A stretch of 64,000 nucleotides of DNA from Thermoplasmata archaeon. GTDB taxonomy: Archaea > Thermoplasmatota > Thermoplasmata > Methanomassiliicoccales > Methanomethylophilaceae. The notes below the pieces were generated by a model. It was not told the DNA's origin. It did no database searches and was given only the letters and a program-made list of their open reading frames with translations. Location of the stretch: the NCBI GenBank assembly GCA_015063165.1, contig SUSZ01000006.1, forward strand, positions 1 through 64,000, given 5' to 3'. This document shows positions 17,864-26,449 of the stretch, one piece after another; the first letter of the stretch is position 1, and each line of letters starts with the position of its first letter. The position numbers and the translations under genes were made by a program.

Positions 17864-19066
17864 ATGAAGCGGGAGCCTATCGTGACACGGAACTTCGTCG
17901 TATGCTGGACGCTGATGTTCTTCAACGCGATGTTCTTCTTCGTGATGTTCACCGGGATGACCAGCTATTCCGAGAACGGGCTCGGTCTCGCTGGAGCGTC
18001 CGCCGGACTTCTCACCAGCGCCCTCATCGTCGGAGACCTTGCCGCTAGGATGCTGTGCGCCTCCAAGGTCGACCGCTGGGGCAAGAGGAGGGCCGTGGCT
18101 GTGGGGATGGCTGCGGCCGCTGTCGTCACCCCGCTGTACTTCGTTGTCACGGAGCCGTTCGCACTGGCCGTCGTCAGGGTTGTCCAGGGCTTCGCATACG
18201 GCCTCGCCGGGACTGCCATCAATGCAGCCGTGGTAGAAGGGCTCCCGGCGTCCCGCAGGGGAGAAGGGATAGGGTACTTCTCGCTCTCGTTCACCATCTC
18301 GTCGGCCATAGGGCCCTTCCTGACGCTCTGGCTGCTTAGAAATGGCTCCTACGAGAGCCTGTTCGTCCTTGCGACGGTGTTCGCCTCCGTCACCGCCCTC
18401 CTGTCCCTGCTTATGAGGGACGACCGCGCTGAGTTCGCTTCCGAGCCGAAGGGCTCCAGGACGTCCGTCAGGGACTTCGTGGAACCCTCCGCCGTGCCCC
18501 TGTCGATGGTCGGGTTCCTGTTCTTCTTTGCATACTCCGGAGTGCTGACGTTCACCTCCTTGTACGGAGAGGACATCGGCCTGGAGGACGTGGCGACCTT
18601 TTTCTTCGTCTTCATCTCCATAGGGACGCTCGTCTCCAGGCTGTTCCTCGGAAGGCTCTACGATGATCACGGGGAGAACGTCGCCCTCCTGCCATTCTTC
18701 CTCGTCGGGATCTTCGGGTTCTTCCTCTATGCCGAAGCGTCCGAGGGGTGGCACCTTGTCGTTGCAGGCGTGTTCCTGGGATTTCTCATGGCCCAGCTGT
18801 CGTCGGTCGTCCAGAGCGTCATAGTCAGGGACGCTCCGAGGTCCAGGTACTCCGTGGCCATCTCGACGTTCAACATCTTCCTGGACTTGTCCTACTGCAT
18901 CGGGCCGATGCTCCACGGAGCCCTGAAGGACGCCCTCGGGTTCCATGGAAACTTCCTGCTCATGACGGTCATAGCTGTCGTAGACCTGGTCCTCTACCTC
19001 GCGGTGCATGGCGCGAGACGCAAGGGGCGCCCGACGGGATCCGCCCGAACGAAAGGATTCCGATGA
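17864..19066 (+). CDS. Major facilitator superfamily transporter
   Basis: 400 residues from ATG 17864 (the frame opens at GTG 17825). Twelve hydrophobic segments in two halves. After helix 2-3 there is the MFS loop motif in the form KVDRWGKRRAVAVG (~66-79), with its second copy as GRLYDDHGENVALLPFF. PGTAINAAVVEGLPASRRGEGIGYF-like sequence follows helix 4. Substrate unknown; a small-molecule or drug exporter is typical of this branch. Stands alone and converges on the HPP gene. Confidence 0.88.
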   Translation: MKREPIVTRNFVVCWTLMFFNAMFFFVMFTGMTSYSENGLGLAGASAGLLTSALIVGDLAARMLCASKVDRWGKRRAVAVGMAAAAVVTPLYFVVTEPFALAVVRVVQGFAYGLAGTAINAAVVEGLPASRRGEGIGYFSLSFTISSAIGPFLTLWLLRNGSYESLFVLATVFASVTALLSLLMRDDRAEFASEPKGSRTSVRDFVEPSAVPLSMVGFLFFFAYSGVLTFTSLYGEDIGLEDVATFFFVFISIGTLVSRLFLGRLYDDHGENVALLPFFLVGIFGFFLYAEASEGWHLVVAGVFLGFLMAQLSSVVQSVIVRDAPRSRYSVAISTFNIFLDLSYCIGPMLHGALKDALGFHGNFLLMTVIAVVDLVLYLAVHGARRKGRPTGSARTKGFR

Positions 19067-19163
19067 TACGGTGCAGAAGGACGAAAAACGATGCGCCGAT
19101 GCATTCTGCGGTCGCGGATACGCCATCATTCGAACTCTTTTCTCGACCTGAAAACAATAAATG

Positions 19164-19183
19164 GCCGGACCTATCGATCCGGC
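19164..19183. terminator. Bidirectional hairpin between convergent genes
   Basis: GCCGGA-CCTATCGA-TCCGGC lies between the stops of the MFS gene and the minus-strand HPP gene (19191), followed by TCTTTG on the plus strand. Confidence 0.5.
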
Positions 19184-19190
19184 TCTTTGA

Positions 19191-19700
19191 TCAAGCTGTT
19201 CTCTTCTCTTCGAAATGCTTCTTCGCGTAGTTGGCGCAGTAGGCTATCGCCATCATAACCACGACTCCGAGCATCAGGGGGACGAACAGGTATTCGATCG
19301 AACCGAACCCGCTCATGACGAAGGTGATCGCGGTGGCTCCTCCCGGAGGATGGACGGTCCCGGTCAGCATCATGACTACTATGGCCAGGCATCCGGCCAG
19401 GCCGATCCCGGCCCATTTGAGGTCGTCGTAGCTTCCGGTCTGCATCAGGATGAAGGTGATCGTGAGGCCGATGATCCCGGAGAACAGGTGTCCGAAGAAC
19501 ACGTTCTTGGGCTTGGAGAATGGAGCCTTGGGCGCTCCGTAGATGAGCACGGCGGTGGCTCCGAACGACGCTACGAGATACGGGTTGGACAGCGTCTGGT
19601 CCAGATAAGCGAGGAAGGCCAGCGACACGAACGCCGCTATGGCTGTGATGACCACGGTCGCCGTGCTGTACTTCTCGCTTGGTTTGAAAGGATTGTCCAT
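19191..19700 (-). CDS. HPP-family membrane protein
   Basis: 169 residues with four to five hydrophobic helices. The defining HPP motif is present as GTVHPPGGATAI (~112-123). Some HPP proteins have been linked to nitrite transport in chloroplasts and cyanobacteria; that is family knowledge and the role in archaea is unproved. It follows hcp on the same strand, 58 bases downstream of a hairpin. A link to nitrogen-oxide handling is suggested by that neighbour. Confidence 0.85.
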   Translation of the reverse strand: MDNPFKPSEKYSTATVVITAIAAFVSLAFLAYLDQTLSNPYLVASFGATAVLIYGAPKAPFSKPKNVFFGHLFSGIIGLTITFILMQTGSYDDLKWAGIGLAGCLAIVVMMLTGTVHPPGGATAITFVMSGFGSIEYLFVPLMLGVVVMMAIAYCANYAKKHFEEKRTA

Positions 19701-19720
19701 TTTACACGCCTTCTAGATGC

Positions 19721-19744
19721 CCGCGGGGGAGGCTTCCCCGCAGG
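19721..19744 (-). terminator. GC-rich hairpin after hcp
   Basis: GCGGGGGA-GGC-TTCCCCGC (one mismatch) lies between the hcp stop and the HPP start, so the HPP gene may be expressed by partial read-through or its own promoter. Confidence 0.45.
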
Positions 19745-19758
19745 CGGAAAGGGTTTCT

Positions 19759-21282
19759 TCACTCGATCTTGAGTATGACCATGTCGCCGGCGACGGTCCC
19801 GTTGGCCTTGATGCCGAAGGTGTTCACGAGGACGTCCAGGATTCCGGGTGTGATGAATCCGGGGAGCCTGGGCCCGAGCATGATGTCCTTCACGCCGAGG
19901 CTGAGCAGGGTCAGCAGCACGAGGACGGCCTTCTGCTCGTACCAGGAGATGTTGAACGACAAGGGGAGGCCGTTGACGTCGGTGTTGAATGCCTGGGCCA
20001 GAGCGTTGGCGATGACGACGAGGGAGTAGCAGTCGTTGCACTGTCCGGCATCGATCACACGGGGGATGCCTCCGATGTCGCCAAGATCGAGCTTGTTGTA
20101 TCTGTACTTGGCGCATCCGGCGGTGAGGATGACGGTGTCCTTGGGAAGGCTCTGGGCGAACTCGGTGTAGTACTCCCTGCCCTTCTCGCGGCCGTCGCAT
20201 CCGGCCATGACCACGAACCTCTTGATGGCTCCCGCCTTGACGGCGTCGACGATCTTGTCAGCCAGAGCCAGCACCTGGGAGTGGCCGAATCCTATGGTCA
20301 GGTTCAGGTCGTCGATCTGAGTCGGAGAGGAGCACTTCTTGGCGATGGCGATGACCTCGGAGAAGTCCTTCTTTCCGTCCGCTTCGTCGATGTGCTTCAC
20401 ACCTTCCACGCCGGCGGTGCCGGTGGTGAACAGCCTGTCCCTGTAGGAGTCCTTGGGGATAAGGACACAGTTTGTGGTCGCGATTATGGGCCCGTTGAAG
20501 GATTCGAACTCGTCCTTCTGCTTGTACCAGGCTCCTCCGTAGTTCCCGACGAGGTTGTCGTACTTCTTGAAAGCGGGATACGCGTTGGCGGGGAGCATCT
20601 CTCCGTGGGTGTAGACGTCGACTCCGGTGCCCTTGGTCTGCTCCAGGAGCTGCTCCAGGTCCTTGAGGTCGTGTCCGGTGATCAGGATCCCGGGTTTCTT
20701 CCCTACCCCGGTCCTCACCTGCGTGATCTCCGGAACCCCATAGGCGCCGGTGTTCATCTTGTCCAGAAGGGCCAGGCAGGCGGCTCCGACGGTTCCGCAC
20801 TCCATGTTGAGGGCGACCAGCTCGTCAGCGGTCCTGCTCTCGGCGAGGGAAGCCATGGCCTTCCTGAGGAAGTCGGTGACAGCCTCGTCCTTCCCGCCGA
20901 GGACGACCGCGTGATGGTAGTACGCGGCCAGCCCCTTCAGCCCGAACAGGAGGAGCTCCTTCAGGGACCTGAGGTCGTCGTCGGCATCGAGGGAGACGAT
21001 GTCCTTGCACCTGATCTCCACGTCCTTCCCGACGAGCGTCTTCGCCTTCGCGGTCTGGGAGTCGATGACCTTCCGGTCGAAGTTGGTGTTGCTGAGGGTC
21101 ATGAAAAGGCCGTCGACCATAGTCTTATCGACCTCGTCGCCCTTCCTCCCGCTGGCTGCGAGCTCTATGAGGGCTCCGACGAGGATGTCCTGGCTCTTGG
21201 CGAGCTCTTCGGTCTTTCCGCAGACCCCTCTCTTCACGCATCCGGTTCCTGCAATCGTCTCTTCGCATTGTCTGCATAGCAT
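19759..21282 (-). CDS. hcp: Hydroxylamine reductase / hybrid cluster protein
   Basis: 507 residues from ATG 21282 (the frame stays open further upstream into the divergent gene). N-terminal [19 protein letters not shown] gives the C-x2-C-x8-C-x5-C cluster site. Hybrid-cluster ligands appear as NGGAWYKQ-like context ([14 protein letters not shown]), [12 protein letters not shown] and the C-terminal [12 protein letters not shown] with Glu. The family reduces hydroxylamine in vitro and acts on nitric oxide in vivo. It is divergent from an HxlR regulator across 78 bases, which probably controls it. Confidence 0.94.
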   Translation of the reverse strand: MLCRQCEETIAGTGCVKRGVCGKTEELAKSQDILVGALIELAASGRKGDEVDKTMVDGLFMTLSNTNFDRKVIDSQTAKAKTLVGKDVEIRCKDIVSLDADDDLRSLKELLLFGLKGLAAYYHHAVVLGGKDEAVTDFLRKAMASLAESRTADELVALNMECGTVGAACLALLDKMNTGAYGVPEITQVRTGVGKKPGILITGHDLKDLEQLLEQTKGTGVDVYTHGEMLPANAYPAFKKYDNLVGNYGGAWYKQKDEFESFNGPIIATTNCVLIPKDSYRDRLFTTGTAGVEGVKHIDEADGKKDFSEVIAIAKKCSSPTQIDDLNLTIGFGHSQVLALADKIVDAVKAGAIKRFVVMAGCDGREKGREYYTEFAQSLPKDTVILTAGCAKYRYNKLDLGDIGGIPRVIDAGQCNDCYSLVVIANALAQAFNTDVNGLPLSFNISWYEQKAVLVLLTLLSLGVKDIMLGPRLPGFITPGILDVLVNTFGIKANGTVAGDMVILKIE

Positions 21283-21309
21283 CTCGATCGTCCTCTCGCC
21301 TAGTGGCAG

Positions 21310-21337
21310 GTTTCTAAAAGATACCATGTTATAAATA
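21310..21337. promoter_or_regulatory. Face-to-face promoters of hcp and the HxlR regulator
   Basis: TTATAAATA at 21329-21337 is 24 bases before the HxlR ATG (21361), giving a nearly leaderless transcript. On the minus strand TATCTTTTAG (about 21315-21324) is ~33 bases before the hcp ATG. The overlap means a regulator bound here would affect both. Confidence 0.55.
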
Positions 21338-21360
21338 CCGCCACTTTCTGCTTGGAAACC

Positions 21361-21717
21361 ATGGACAAGATGTGCACGGTTTACCAGACGATGGACTATC
21401 TCTCGAAGAGATGGACCATCCTGATCATTCACGAGATGAGCAAAGGGCCGGAGTGGAAGAGGTTCTCCGAGATAGAGAGGTCCATGAAGGAGGTGACCGC
21501 CAAGGTCCTCACGGAACGTCTGAGGGAGCTGGAATCCCAGGGATTGATCGAGAGGAGGGTGGACACATCGTGCGTCCCCATGAAGAGCGAGTACCGCCTG
21601 ACCGAGGCGAGCGTGGAGCTCCTGGGTGTCATCCATGAGCTCAAGACGTGGGCCCTGAAGTGGAAGATCGACAATCCCGTCTGCGCCAACACCCAGTGCA
21701 GGCTCTGCACCCTGTGA
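21361..21717 (+). CDS. HxlR-family winged-helix regulator with C-terminal cysteine cluster
   Basis: 118 residues from ATG 21361. Standard HxlR fold: [49 protein letters not shown], then a wing and [14 protein letters not shown]. The C-terminus ends [12 protein letters not shown] (C-x5-C-x2-C), with another Cys at residue 4 and one in the wing. Such a cluster could bind a metal or an iron-sulfur centre, or sense oxidation or NO. Divergent from hcp, the likely target. Confidence 0.9.
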   Translation: MDKMCTVYQTMDYLSKRWTILIIHEMSKGPEWKRFSEIERSMKEVTAKVLTERLRELESQGLIERRVDTSCVPMKSEYRLTEASVELLGVIHELKTWALKWKIDNPVCANTQCRLCTL

Positions 21718-22050
21718 TCACTCGATAAGGCCGTTCAGGAAGATTATAAGGTCTTTGAATCTGGGCTTGTTCAGGAAGTAGACGTGGTCGTTCCCGTCTC
21801 TCCTGGACGAGATCAGGCCGGCGTTCTTCATCTTGCGGATGGCTGCGTTGGTGGAAGCGTTGTCGAGACCGAAAAGCCCATCCGGGAACGGGGATCTGGC
21901 CTCCTCCTTGGAGAGTCCTCTGACAAGAGTGAGGACGTCCTTGTCGGCGAGAGCCTCGAATATCTCGTGTTCCGGGTCCTCGGTTATAGTCAATGCGCCT
22001 CTCTTCGTCAGGCATACGTGCTTGCTAGGGCGGCTGGTCTGCTCTTCCAT
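21718..22050 (-). CDS. ArsR-like winged-helix regulator
   Basis: 110 residues; its stop abuts the HxlR stop (convergent). EALADKDVLTLVRGLSKEEARSPFP leads to a helix-turn-helix (GLDNASTNAAIRKMKNAGLISSRRDG) and wing (NDHVYFLN). The effector is unknown; one Cys (residue 12) is visible. Standing alone, it may regulate itself or the unknown gene at 22395. Confidence 0.7.
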   Translation of the reverse strand: MEEQTSRPSKHVCLTKRGALTITEDPEHEIFEALADKDVLTLVRGLSKEEARSPFPDGLFGLDNASTNAAIRKMKNAGLISSRRDGNDHVYFLNKPRFKDLIIFLNGLIE

Positions 22051-22371
22051 GATGCGTGGATGGAGGAGTCCGTATTTAACCTGAATGAGGTTTTTCCTGC
22101 CTTCTGATTTAAAAGAGTCGACCGTATTGGGCCTTTCTACGACCTGGTATACGTCTACGTTCCCGCCTTTCCTCTCGCTCGGATGGGAACCATAATGCCT
22201 TCACAGGCACATGCAGTGCCGATAGCATGGACGTGGTCAAGATCAAACTCGAGTCCTGAATAGGAGGATGCGGATGGGAGGTGGATGGAGACGAGATCGG
22301 CCAGGTGCTAGTCCTGCACGAAGACGGCAGACTGCGGCTCTCTCGCCGTGCCATCCTGAGTTCTTAGTCCC
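22051..22371. other. Intergenic region with a short coding-like stretch
   Basis: Mostly featureless. A plus-strand frame at about 22261-22364 (DEIGQVLVLHEDGRLRLSRR) resembles the end of an S1 RNA-binding domain and joins the next gene in frame across a TAG at 22365-22367. No start or RBS supports it, so it may be a decayed remnant. Confidence 0.3.
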
Positions 22372-22387
22372 ATGATGCACGCATCAT
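22372..22387. promoter_or_regulatory. Dyad immediately before the GTG of an unknown gene
   Basis: ATGATGC-AC-GCATCAT ends 7 bases before the start at 22395. It could be an operator or a hairpin covering the start. Confidence 0.4.
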
Positions 22388-22394
22388 CGAATCC

Positions 22395-23033
22395 GTGAGC
22401 AGGATCATCCCTGCGGAGACCGCATCCGAGATAATCGACGCCGTGGTCCGCTACGCCTGCGCGTTCGACACCCCTCCCTATGATATCGAGCCGTGGCGCC
22501 TGGACATCGTCTACAGCTCCGGCTCCGCTAAGGTGATCATCGGATGCCTGGACTCTTATGTCCCCGACCTCGGCTCAACGCTCTCTGAATTCGTTCGGAA
22601 AAGGCTGTCTACCGTCCCGGACGATCCGCATGCCGACCACGGGATCGGCAGGCCTTTCCTTACGATGCTTGACACGGACATGATGCTGCTTTTCGACCAG
22701 GGCGGCCAGGAGCCGGATGATTCGGACGATGAGGCAATGGAAGACGAGTACGAGCCTGAACCGGCTATATTCGAGATAGCCCGGGTGACGGAGGACGACC
22801 TCGAAGCCGTCATGACCATGCTCAGGAACTCCTGGAAGTACTTCCGGCAGGTGACCTACGAAGAAGCCAGCGAAGGCGACGATGACATCATCTTCTACGG
22901 CGGCCGCTACGCGATTGCGGAATATTATGACCATCCGGACGGCGACCGCGCGGAGGTCTTCTATGTCGACGAGGGGAAGAAAGAGGTCTCTGAAATCTGG
23001 ATCTGGAAGAGCGTGGACCCTGAAAAGGGGTGA
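22395..23033 (+). CDS. Unknown acidic protein
   Basis: 212 residues from GTG 22395. Soluble and strongly acidic, with a low-complexity acidic linker around residues 98-118 (DDSDDEAMEDEYEPEPA) separating two parts; the second, RVTEDDLEAVMTMLRNSWKYFRQVTYEEA then IIFYGGRYAIAEYYD, looks alpha/beta. I do not recognise the family. Its 3' end overlaps the run-on tail of the convergent ATPase gene. Confidence 0.65.
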   Translation: MSRIIPAETASEIIDAVVRYACAFDTPPYDIEPWRLDIVYSSGSAKVIIGCLDSYVPDLGSTLSEFVRKRLSTVPDDPHADHGIGRPFLTMLDTDMMLLFDQGGQEPDDSDDEAMEDEYEPEPAIFEIARVTEDDLEAVMTMLRNSWKYFRQVTYEEASEGDDDIIFYGGRYAIAEYYDHPDGDRAEVFYVDEGKKEVSEIWIWKSVDPEKG

Positions 23034-24166
23034 TTCCGCATGGCGTTCGAGGAAGGGCTCCTGACCTGGCCGATGCGGAGGACGATCCTCGCTGATCGAT
23101 CGTCATGCAGGCGTCCGTTCAGCGTTCCCCCCTTCGAATCCTTGTCCGCGATTGGCTTCAGACCCCCTTCGGACATCTGGAAGCAGCATTCCGGGCGGAG
23201 CGTCTCGTTCGTCTCCAGCCCGATGTTGTGGGTGGCGAAGACGCATTGGATGGAAGTCTGGGAGACTATAGTCTTAATGGCCTTCTCGGCCGTCTCCTGG
23301 TCCAGGACGTCGTCGAAATCGTCGAAATACATCAGAGCTTCGCGGTCCCCGCATCTGGCCATCCAGGCGTACAGGCCGCAGGCGACCAGCGTCTCCCTCG
23401 ACACGGACTCCTTGAAAGGTATCGTGCCGTCCTCCTTCCTTATCATGATCCTGCCGTCGTCCGCAACGAGGTCCATGTTCTCGGAGCAGACCTCTTCCAG
23501 GAACCGCTGGAACTGCTCCACCAGGCCGTTCTTCACGATGTAATCCTCTGGATCCTCGAAGCAGTCGCACTTCCCTATGTGCGTGTCCTGCATCAGAGCT
23601 GTCAGGCAGTATGCGGACTGCTTGGCGAAGTCCGACACCACTTTGGCGACGCTCTCCTCGCCGAATTCCATGCTCTCGGACACTGACAATATGAGGGACT
23701 TCCTTCCGTCGGGGATCGGTATGTCGAACTCTATGCCGGGATCCAGGAAGAGCTCCGATCCCTTGGCGAGGTCGTATTCGAAGACCGTGTGGCGGTCCAC
23801 CTTCAGGCTCTCGGAGATGACGGTGTCCGGCGAGCCCTTGGAGTATTCGTAGTAGATGATCGATCCGCCTTTGGAGAATTCGTAGTGGAACGTCGCGCGG
23901 TTCGTGGGAGCGTCCTTGTTCAGGAAGCTCCTGGGGTTCCGCTGCCCTATGTCCTTGGTGTATCCTCCGACCGTCGATACGATATCGGCGAGAGCGTATC
24001 CCAGGGCGGTCTTTCCGGAGCTGTTGCAGCTGTTGACTATAGTCTCATCAAGGAGGTCCTGCCTGAAGCATTCCTTTCCAGGGACGTAGTTCCTCTTGCA
24101 CGTGAAGTCGATCTCTGTCTTCTTGTCGAAGCAGCGGAATCCCTGTACCCAGAATCTTATCAGCAT
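22961..24166 (-). CDS. OLD/AAA-15-like ATPase with variant Walker A
   Basis: 401 residues from ATG 24166. Opens LIRFWVQGFRCFDKKTEIDF, the usual start of OLD-like and AAA-15 ATPases, then NSCNSSGKT (Walker A with the first Gly replaced by Asn), a long middle, ALMYFDDFDDVLD (Walker B with Asp in place of Glu) and CVFATHNIGL (H-loop). Relatives occur in abortive-infection and retron systems. The frame ends at TAG 22961-22963, inside the convergent gene. After ~residue 350 the sequence no longer looks like the family, so a one-base shift at a six-G run near 23127 may have removed the true end. Confidence 0.72.
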   Translation of the reverse strand: MLIRFWVQGFRCFDKKTEIDFTCKRNYVPGKECFRQDLLDETIVNSCNSSGKTALGYALADIVSTVGGYTKDIGQRNPRSFLNKDAPTNRATFHYEFSKGGSIIYYEYSKGSPDTVISESLKVDRHTVFEYDLAKGSELFLDPGIEFDIPIPDGRKSLILSVSESMEFGEESVAKVVSDFAKQSAYCLTALMQDTHIGKCDCFEDPEDYIVKNGLVEQFQRFLEEVCSENMDLVADDGRIMIRKEDGTIPFKESVSRETLVACGLYAWMARCGDREALMYFDDFDDVLDQETAEKAIKTIVSQTSIQCVFATHNIGLETNETLRPECCFQMSEGGLKPIADKDSKGGTLNGRLHDDRSARIVLRIGQVRSPSSNAMRNHPFSGSTLFQIQISETSFFPSST

Positions 24167-24320
24167 GGCCAAGCCCCAGCATCCTCCTACATAAGTTGTA
24201 TCTACAACCAGCGTATATACATGAAACGGTGCCAGGATGGGTTTAACATCCGTTTAAAAGAGGAATATGTCCAGAGGCGAGGCCCTCTGGATGTTTGGAC
24301 TGAGGTTTTGTTGGACGTGA

Positions 24321-25439
24321 TCAGTCGAATCCCATGATCCCGCGGTAGAGCTCGTGGACCTTGTCGACAAGGTCCGCGCAGGTGATCTGCCCCTTGGATT
24401 CGATGATGGCTCCGACGGAGGCTCCTCCGCATCCGACGCCTTCCTTGATGAATCCCCACTCGTAGGCCTGCAGCCCTTCGTAGGGACTATCACTATAGTC
24501 TACGTTGACATAGACGATCGGGATGCGGTCCGAGATGCCGTCCATGATCCTCTTCATGCTCGAGTTCGGATCGTTCATGAGCCACCTGGTGGTCCCCTGG
24601 AAGAAGTTGCCCACGACTTCGGGGTGCATCTTCGCGACTCCTGCCATCACAGCGGCCATCTGGGTCCCGCCTCCGACGATGACAGGGACGCTCTTGGCGG
24701 CTCCCGCGATTATGCCGATGTTGGCGGGCATCATGGGGTCTCCGACGCATTCTATGGCCTTCAGAGGGTCGTCCGCGAGGTCTCCGGGCTTGATTCCGGC
24801 GGCTTCCAGTGCTTCCGCCACGAGCCTGCTCTTGAGCTCCTTGGGGTTCTTCGGGGAGCTGCTGCTCACGAGGTTCTCCTTCAGGACTCCCATGGCCATC
24901 ATGACGGCCAGTGCGGTGGTGGTCCCTCCGGCGCAGCTCTCGCTCACGATGACGAAGTCGTACGCCTTGGCGAGCATCTCTCCGAGCATGTACCCCTTCT
25001 CGTACTCCTGCCTGACGTTCTTCACGGCGTGACCGGTGGTGATCTTCTCCCCGCACACGCCTCCCATGTCGAAGTACGGCACGTAGGGGACGATCTCGCA
25101 ACCTCCGTTGACTATGTAGTAGGGTATGCTGGACAGCCTCAGCGCGGCCATCGTCAGGGTCGCGGGGGTGGGGATCCCTCCGGGGTTGATCGGTATCCCC
25201 TTCATGCAGGTGGTCTTCCCGCTCACCAGGATCTCGGCATCCGCCGCAGGGGTGAACATCGTGAGCTCAGGGGTGTCTCCCGCGTCGGAGACTCCGGGGA
25301 TGGTCGAAGTGCGGGTGTTCGCCACGGTGCAGGTGAACACTCCTCTTTTCCCCCAGATCCTGGAGAGGATCTCTTTGGCTTGCTCCTCGTCGCCGTACAC
25401 GCTGAGCGACTCGGGTAACTCGAATCCTGTCATTATCAT
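24321..25439 (-). CDS. cobT: Archaeal nicotinate-nucleotide:base phosphoribosyltransferase (CobT)
   Basis: 372 residues from ATG 25439; GTG 25445 is an alternative. It activates the lower-ligand base to alpha-ribazole phosphate for the nucleotide loop. Family features: NPGGIPTPATLTMAAL, GGVCGEKITTGHAV, ESCAGGTTTALAVMMAMG, VGDPMMPANIGIIAGA and VGGGTQMAAV. It follows a phosphatase-superfamily gene with overlapping or abutting codons, itself coupled to hypF, and supplies the partner substrate for CobS in the other cob operon. Confidence 0.9.
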   Translation of the reverse strand: MIMTGFELPESLSVYGDEEQAKEILSRIWGKRGVFTCTVANTRTSTIPGVSDAGDTPELTMFTPAADAEILVSGKTTCMKGIPINPGGIPTPATLTMAALRLSSIPYYIVNGGCEIVPYVPYFDMGGVCGEKITTGHAVKNVRQEYEKGYMLGEMLAKAYDFVIVSESCAGGTTTALAVMMAMGVLKENLVSSSSPKNPKELKSRLVAEALEAAGIKPGDLADDPLKAIECVGDPMMPANIGIIAGAAKSVPVIVGGGTQMAAVMAGVAKMHPEVVGNFFQGTTRWLMNDPNSSMKRIMDGISDRIPIVYVNVDYSDSPYEGLQAYEWGFIKEGVGCGGASVGAIIESKGQITCADLVDKVHELYRGIMGFD

Positions 25440-25441
25440 CT

Positions 25442-26449
25442 TCACATCCTGTTTTTGAGGAGCAGCTCGACGACGCGGTCCAGCGGGACCATGGAGCCGT
25501 CAGGTAGTCCGGTGTCAATGGTCGTCCATATCGGGACGTCCATCAAAATATGTTCGCCCGTGACGCACGATGTGCCGTGGTCCACGAAGTAGATTATGTT
25601 GTCGACGTCGGAGAAATACTCCTCCATGAGTCTGTCGGCATGCTCCAGGACCGCCTTCTTCTTGAAAGGGTCCTTCTGGTGGCTGTACTCGTCGACCTCG
25701 TCCACGTGGAGGAAGACGTCCCCCTTCCTCAGGGCGTCGCGGGCCAGCGGGAACCTGTCGTCCAGATCGTCGACGAGATGGATGTTATGCCCCAGGGAGG
25801 CGCAGATCCCCAGCGAGGTGGGGCTGTCCGAGATGGCGGTCATCATCTCCATGCCATCGACCGGAGGGTACTGGCGTCCGAACTTGCCGCATCCCCAGGG
25901 ATAGTCCGTGGTCCCGTTCAGATCGTCCGCCACGGACATCACCAGCCTTCCCAGGTCTCCCGGCACCTCCACGAAGGGAGCGTCCTTGGGAGGCCCCGGA
26001 AGGTCCGGGACGTCGTCGCATTCCATCGTCAGGATGGCTCTCCCGCCGAGGAAGAACCTGATGCTCGGATCGTACGAGGACACGAGGTCCATGTGGGACT
26101 CCACCGTCGGGACTAGCCTCTCGGTGTACTCGTTGGAGGTGTACGACCAGCGTATCATCCCGTCCGAGATGACGGCAGGGCTGAGCCTGTACGCCGTCCT
26201 GTTCGGATCGCGCATGTCCATCCCCAGTCCCATGGCCTCCAGCGCCGCGCGCGGTATCTCGGGAGGGTGTCCGGTGAAGAACTCGTTCAGGAAGAGATGG
26301 GTGTACCCTCTGCCGGTGGTCTTCAGCTTGTGCGTGGCCCTGCTCTTCAGGAAAGGCATGTCGGCTACGTCGATGGGCTTCCTTCCGCCGAGAAGCGGGT
26401 GCGGATGGTCCTCCGCTCCGTCCAAAAGCACGAACAGGGTGTTCTTCAT
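25442..26449 (-). CDS. Phosphoglycerate-mutase-like alkaline phosphatase superfamily protein (ApgM-like)
   Basis: 335 residues. Metal-binding motifs of the superfamily: LFVLLDGAEDHPHPLLGG near the N-terminus, HVDEVDEYSHQKDP and VDHGTSCVTGEH near the C-terminus. Archaeal ApgM converts 3- to 2-phosphoglycerate, but this copy is shorter than the usual ~400 residues. It lies between hypF (ATGA overlap) and cobT. Its position beside cobT makes an alpha-ribazole-phosphate phosphatase a reasonable alternative; that is inference. Confidence 0.8.
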   Translation of the reverse strand: MKNTLFVLLDGAEDHPHPLLGGRKPIDVADMPFLKSRATHKLKTTGRGYTHLFLNEFFTGHPPEIPRAALEAMGLGMDMRDPNRTAYRLSPAVISDGMIRWSYTSNEYTERLVPTVESHMDLVSSYDPSIRFFLGGRAILTMECDDVPDLPGPPKDAPFVEVPGDLGRLVMSVADDLNGTTDYPWGCGKFGRQYPPVDGMEMMTAISDSPTSLGICASLGHNIHLVDDLDDRFPLARDALRKGDVFLHVDEVDEYSHQKDPFKKKAVLEHADRLMEEYFSDVDNIIYFVDHGTSCVTGEHILMDVPIWTTIDTGLPDGSMVPLDRVVELLLKNRM

